Source: Neobittarella massiliensis (ex Bilen et al. 2018) (GTDB taxonomy: Bacteria > Bacillota > Clostridia > Oscillospirales > Ruminococcaceae). From it: a stretch of 42,622 nt of DNA. A program made the position numbers and the translations under genes. Below, one piece after another: positions 40,760 through 42,622 of the stretch (position 1 is its first letter; each line of letters begins with the position of its first letter). Under the pieces are notes generated by a model. It saw only the letters and a list, made by a program, of their open reading frames with translations, made no database searches and had not been told where the DNA came from. The DNA lies in assembly GCF_900289145.1 (NCBI RefSeq), contig NZ_OKQO01000013.1, positions 1-42,622 on the forward strand, written 5' to 3'.

Positions 40760-41281
40760 AGTAAGGCGATGACTGGTCAGGTAAGCTGTAGAGTGGTAAA
40801 TCTCTCTGCACGCCGTACAGTGTTCTACTGCACCTCTCTTTTTTACAAATATACCGGCAGCCGAAGCAAACAGCTGGTGAGGGACTACGCGGTGTATCGG
40901 GGAGCAGACGGCCTATAACAGCGCTCCCCTGTAGTGGCCTTTAAAGGTGCTGTTGAGGACAGTATAGCGCATCGTGCAGCACAGAGCAAGCGGGCCGCAG
41001 GCTCGGCGGCTGCTTTCCTATCGAACGGCGGCACATGAGGGATAGATAGGGGCAGGAGCACCGCTGCTGCGCTAAGGCGGCCATCTCGCCCTGTGTATTT
41101 CAAATCATCTATCCCCAGAGGGTTGGTTTTTGCACTGTATACAGCCTGGACCCCACTCCACCACTATAGTCCACTCACTTTTTCTTATTGCCACTTTTCG
41201 CCCCATTTGCGGTCTCTCCCATCACCGAGTGGTCTTTCCGACTCCCTGCGTCCATCTGCCTGGCGGCTGTCCACGCCCGGT
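40760..41281. other. Gene-poor region
   Basis: About 520 bases without a supported gene; several short open frames with no ribosome site. It follows the SWIM gene on its strand, but no clear terminator was found. Confidence 0.4.
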
Positions 41282-42109
41282 CTAAACCGTCATGCTGCCG
41301 CTCTCTCTGCTGTCGACCGCCAAGGTGTAAAAGGGTCCTTTTTCAATTGCGGCAAAGTAGTGGGCCGCATTGTACTGGTCTACATAATACTTCTCGATGA
41401 ACACCAACGCATTGCGCAGCTGCAGCATGGCCGCCAGCTCGTGCTTACAGGTATAGCTGCAAAAACAGTCGCACAACAGATCACTGATCTCCCGGCCATG
41501 GCAGGTAAACTCCACCTCATACATCGTGCTGCCCTGCACCAGTGCACGGCCATATGGCCCGTCTAGGCAGATATACTTGACCCGGTCTTCCAAATAATAC
41601 GTGTAACCGCGGTCGGCGATCGCGCTGCTCACCTGCAGGTCATCCAGGTGGTCCAGGTCGCAAATTGTCTCGCTATCGTGCCCAGTTACATAGGTCTCTT
41701 CCTGTTCAAGCGCTTTAAACCAACTGCGCACCTTGCTGTAGGGCAGTGTCTCGCGCGCAAAGGTGACCAGGTGCGAACCCGCCAAGTAAATGGTGCCGTG
41801 TACCTCCGTATCTGCTACGGCGACTACGCGCCGGTAATCTGACAGCTTTATTTTAAAGTGATAGCTGACCTGTACAACGCGGCCGTACAGTCCTTCCAGC
41901 TTGCCATCTACATATACCAGATCACCGCAGTACAGGTCAAAGGAGTCGTTGTAATAGCCCAGTGTCCTGTTTTTTGTTGGAAAATACACCTGTACCACAG
42001 ACTTGACCGGTGGTACGCGTTGGCTTAGCTGTACAGACGCAACAGACGCAGACACCACCGCTCTTTTATCAGCAGATATTTCTGCGGTAAAACTGACCGG
42101 TTGTTTCAT
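41282..42109 (-). CDS. SWIM zinc-finger protein, no Shine-Dalgarno site
   Basis: 275 aa. N-terminal ~120 residues include a beta-rich region (DLYCGDLVYVDGKLEGLYG, SYHFKIKLSDYRRVVAV). A SWIM zinc finger lies at about 208-230 (STMYEVEFTCHGREIS, then CDCFCSYTCKHELAAML, fitting CxCxnCxH). SWIM domains bind zinc and often DNA or protein; the function of this gene is unknown. The ATG at 42109 (TTATTATG) has no ribosome site, whereas the decayed copy at 39816 has one about 10 bases upstream inside a ~36-base segment that the intact copy lacks. Expression may therefore be impaired or use another start. It follows the tRNA-Asn terminators. Confidence 0.75.
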   Translation of the reverse strand: MKQPVSFTAEISADKRAVVSASVASVQLSQRVPPVKSVVQVYFPTKNRTLGYYNDSFDLYCGDLVYVDGKLEGLYGRVVQVSYHFKIKLSDYRRVVAVADTEVHGTIYLAGSHLVTFARETLPYSKVRSWFKALEQEETYVTGHDSETICDLDHLDDLQVSSAIADRGYTYYLEDRVKYICLDGPYGRALVQGSTMYEVEFTCHGREISDLLCDCFCSYTCKHELAAMLQLRNALVFIEKYYVDQYNAAHYFAAIEKGPFYTLAVDSRESGSMTV

Positions 42110-42195
42110 AATAACGGACTGTATGCCTGATCAAAAATTTATGGCTCAAAATATATACCGTGGTGGGGGCATAACGCGCCATATACTTCTATTGC

Positions 42196-42245
42196 AAAAA
42201 AGAGCGCCGGGGGTCGACTACGTGTACATCTACCCCGGCGCTCTT
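42196..42245 (-). terminator. Second terminator after tRNA-Asn
   Basis: 13-bp stem (42200-42212 with 42233-42245, 20-base loop) followed on the minus strand by TTTTTT. Confidence 0.85.
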
Positions 42246-42265
42246 ATAAAAATTGCTTTTTGTCA

Positions 42266-42305
42266 CGTAAAAAATTCTCCCACCCATTTGGGCAAGAGAA
42301 TTTTT
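42266..42305 (-). terminator. First terminator after tRNA-Asn
   Basis: 10-bp stem AAAAATTCTC/GAGAATTTTT (42270-42279 with 42296-42305), with an inner CCC/GGG pairing, directly after the CCA end; ends the rRNA operon. Confidence 0.8.
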
Positions 42306-42380
42306 GGCTCCCCCTGTTGGGCTCGAACCAACGACCCTGCGGTTAACAGCCGCATGCTCTACCGACTGAGCTAAGGAGGA
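42305..42380 (-). tRNA. tRNA-Asn (anticodon GTT)
   Basis: 76 bases with encoded CCA. Acceptor TCCTCCT/AGGGGGA (one T-G pair), D-arm, anticodon loop CTGTTAA and T-loop TTCGAGC are intact. It follows the 5S gene, as at the end of many Clostridia rRNA operons. Confidence 0.95.
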
Positions 42381-42495
42381 ATATATAAAAGTTTGCACGG
42401 AACAGAAAAAAGAACACGTACAAACTACTGGACAGCTTGCAAGTATTCTTTCTAAAAAAAGAGTTTCTATGCAAACTCCCTTAAATTTCATGTAA
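42381..42495. other. Spacer between 5S rRNA and tRNA-Asn
   Basis: About 115 AT-rich bases of the rRNA-operon transcript; no separate gene or promoter found. Confidence 0.6.
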
Positions 42496-42611
42496 GTCGG
42501 CGTCTACCTATTTTTCCAGGCAGCTTCCCGCCAAGTATCTTCGGCACAACATAGCTTAACTTCTGTGTTCGGGATGGGAACAGGTGGATCCTATGCGTCA
42601 TCAACACCGAC
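42496..42611 (-). rRNA. rrf: 5S ribosomal RNA
   Basis: About 116 bases, ends estimated from the closing GTCGG.../...CCGAC stem. The conserved CCCATCCCGAACACAG core and the loop-E/helix IV region (GCCGAAGATACTTGGCGGG) are present. The 16S and 23S genes should lie to the right of the window. Confidence 0.95.
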
Positions 42612-42622
42612 TCTATATATGA

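Noticed and set aside
39543-42380. Integrated mobile element bounded by tRNA-Asn att sites
   Set aside because: The two tRNA copies are in inverted, not direct, orientation, the similarity continues through terminators into a gene, and there is no integrase; an rRNA-operon rearrangement scar fits better.

Overview
The window looks like chromosomal DNA of a GC-rich Gram-positive Clostridia member (Oscillospirales-like). The evidence is strong Shine-Dalgarno sites, frequent TTG/GTG starts, the MurT/GatD pair, LexA with its own neighbourhood, a PrsA-type lipoprotein foldase, a YtrA-type GntR/ABC operon, and a 5S-tRNA-Asn rRNA operon tail. The taxonomic placement is inference; no marker search was possible.

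Layout. 1-3.1 kb: a secreted surface protein (cut by the left edge) transcribed away from an ECF sigma factor that carries its own membrane anchor and exported Ig-like domain. 3.1-11 kb: housekeeping and accessory genes (CNNM/CorC protein, AI-2E-type permease, methyltransferase, AlkC/AlkD-like repair protein, PPC-domain protein, MBL hydrolase with a Trm11-like methylase), then a frameshifted XRE regulator. 11.8-14.7 kb: two peptidoglycan-binding-repeat proteins without signal peptides, one with a SpoIID-like domain. 15.6-18.6 kb: a P-type cation ATPase behind a yybP-ykoY (Mn2+) riboswitch. 18.6-20.7 kb: gatD-murT. 21-22.6 kb: a second ECF sigma factor with a DUF2461 gene. 22.7-25.9 kb: an operon of three PfkB-fold paralogues that all carry GCGN where active kinases carry GAGD. 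26.3-28.3 kb: an autoregulated GntR/ABC operon. 29-33 kb: a yeiL/rihB-like divergent pair plus a BtpA-family gene and a normal PfkB kinase, which suggests nucleoside salvage. 33.3-36.7 kb: tRNA-Arg, Nudix hydrolase, typA, lexA. 36.8-37 kb: a candidate C-rich small RNA with its own promoter and terminator. 38-39.1 kb: prsA-like lipoprotein.

Right end (39.5-42.6 kb). The tail of an rRNA operon enters from the right on the minus strand (5S, tRNA-Asn, two terminators, then a SWIM zinc-finger gene). About 2.5 kb away, on the opposite strand, lies a decayed copy of the same arrangement: tRNA-Asn 3' half, both terminators and the first 41 codons of the SWIM gene. The space between them holds one VOC gene and otherwise decayed-looking DNA.

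Most promising for something new: the triple GCGN PfkB operon with its leader hairpin and repeat operators; the sigma-ectodomain fusion; the lexA-adjacent small RNA; the riboswitch with tandem terminator hairpins; the GatD lacking its usual catalytic histidine; and the inverted relic of the rRNA-operon tail.
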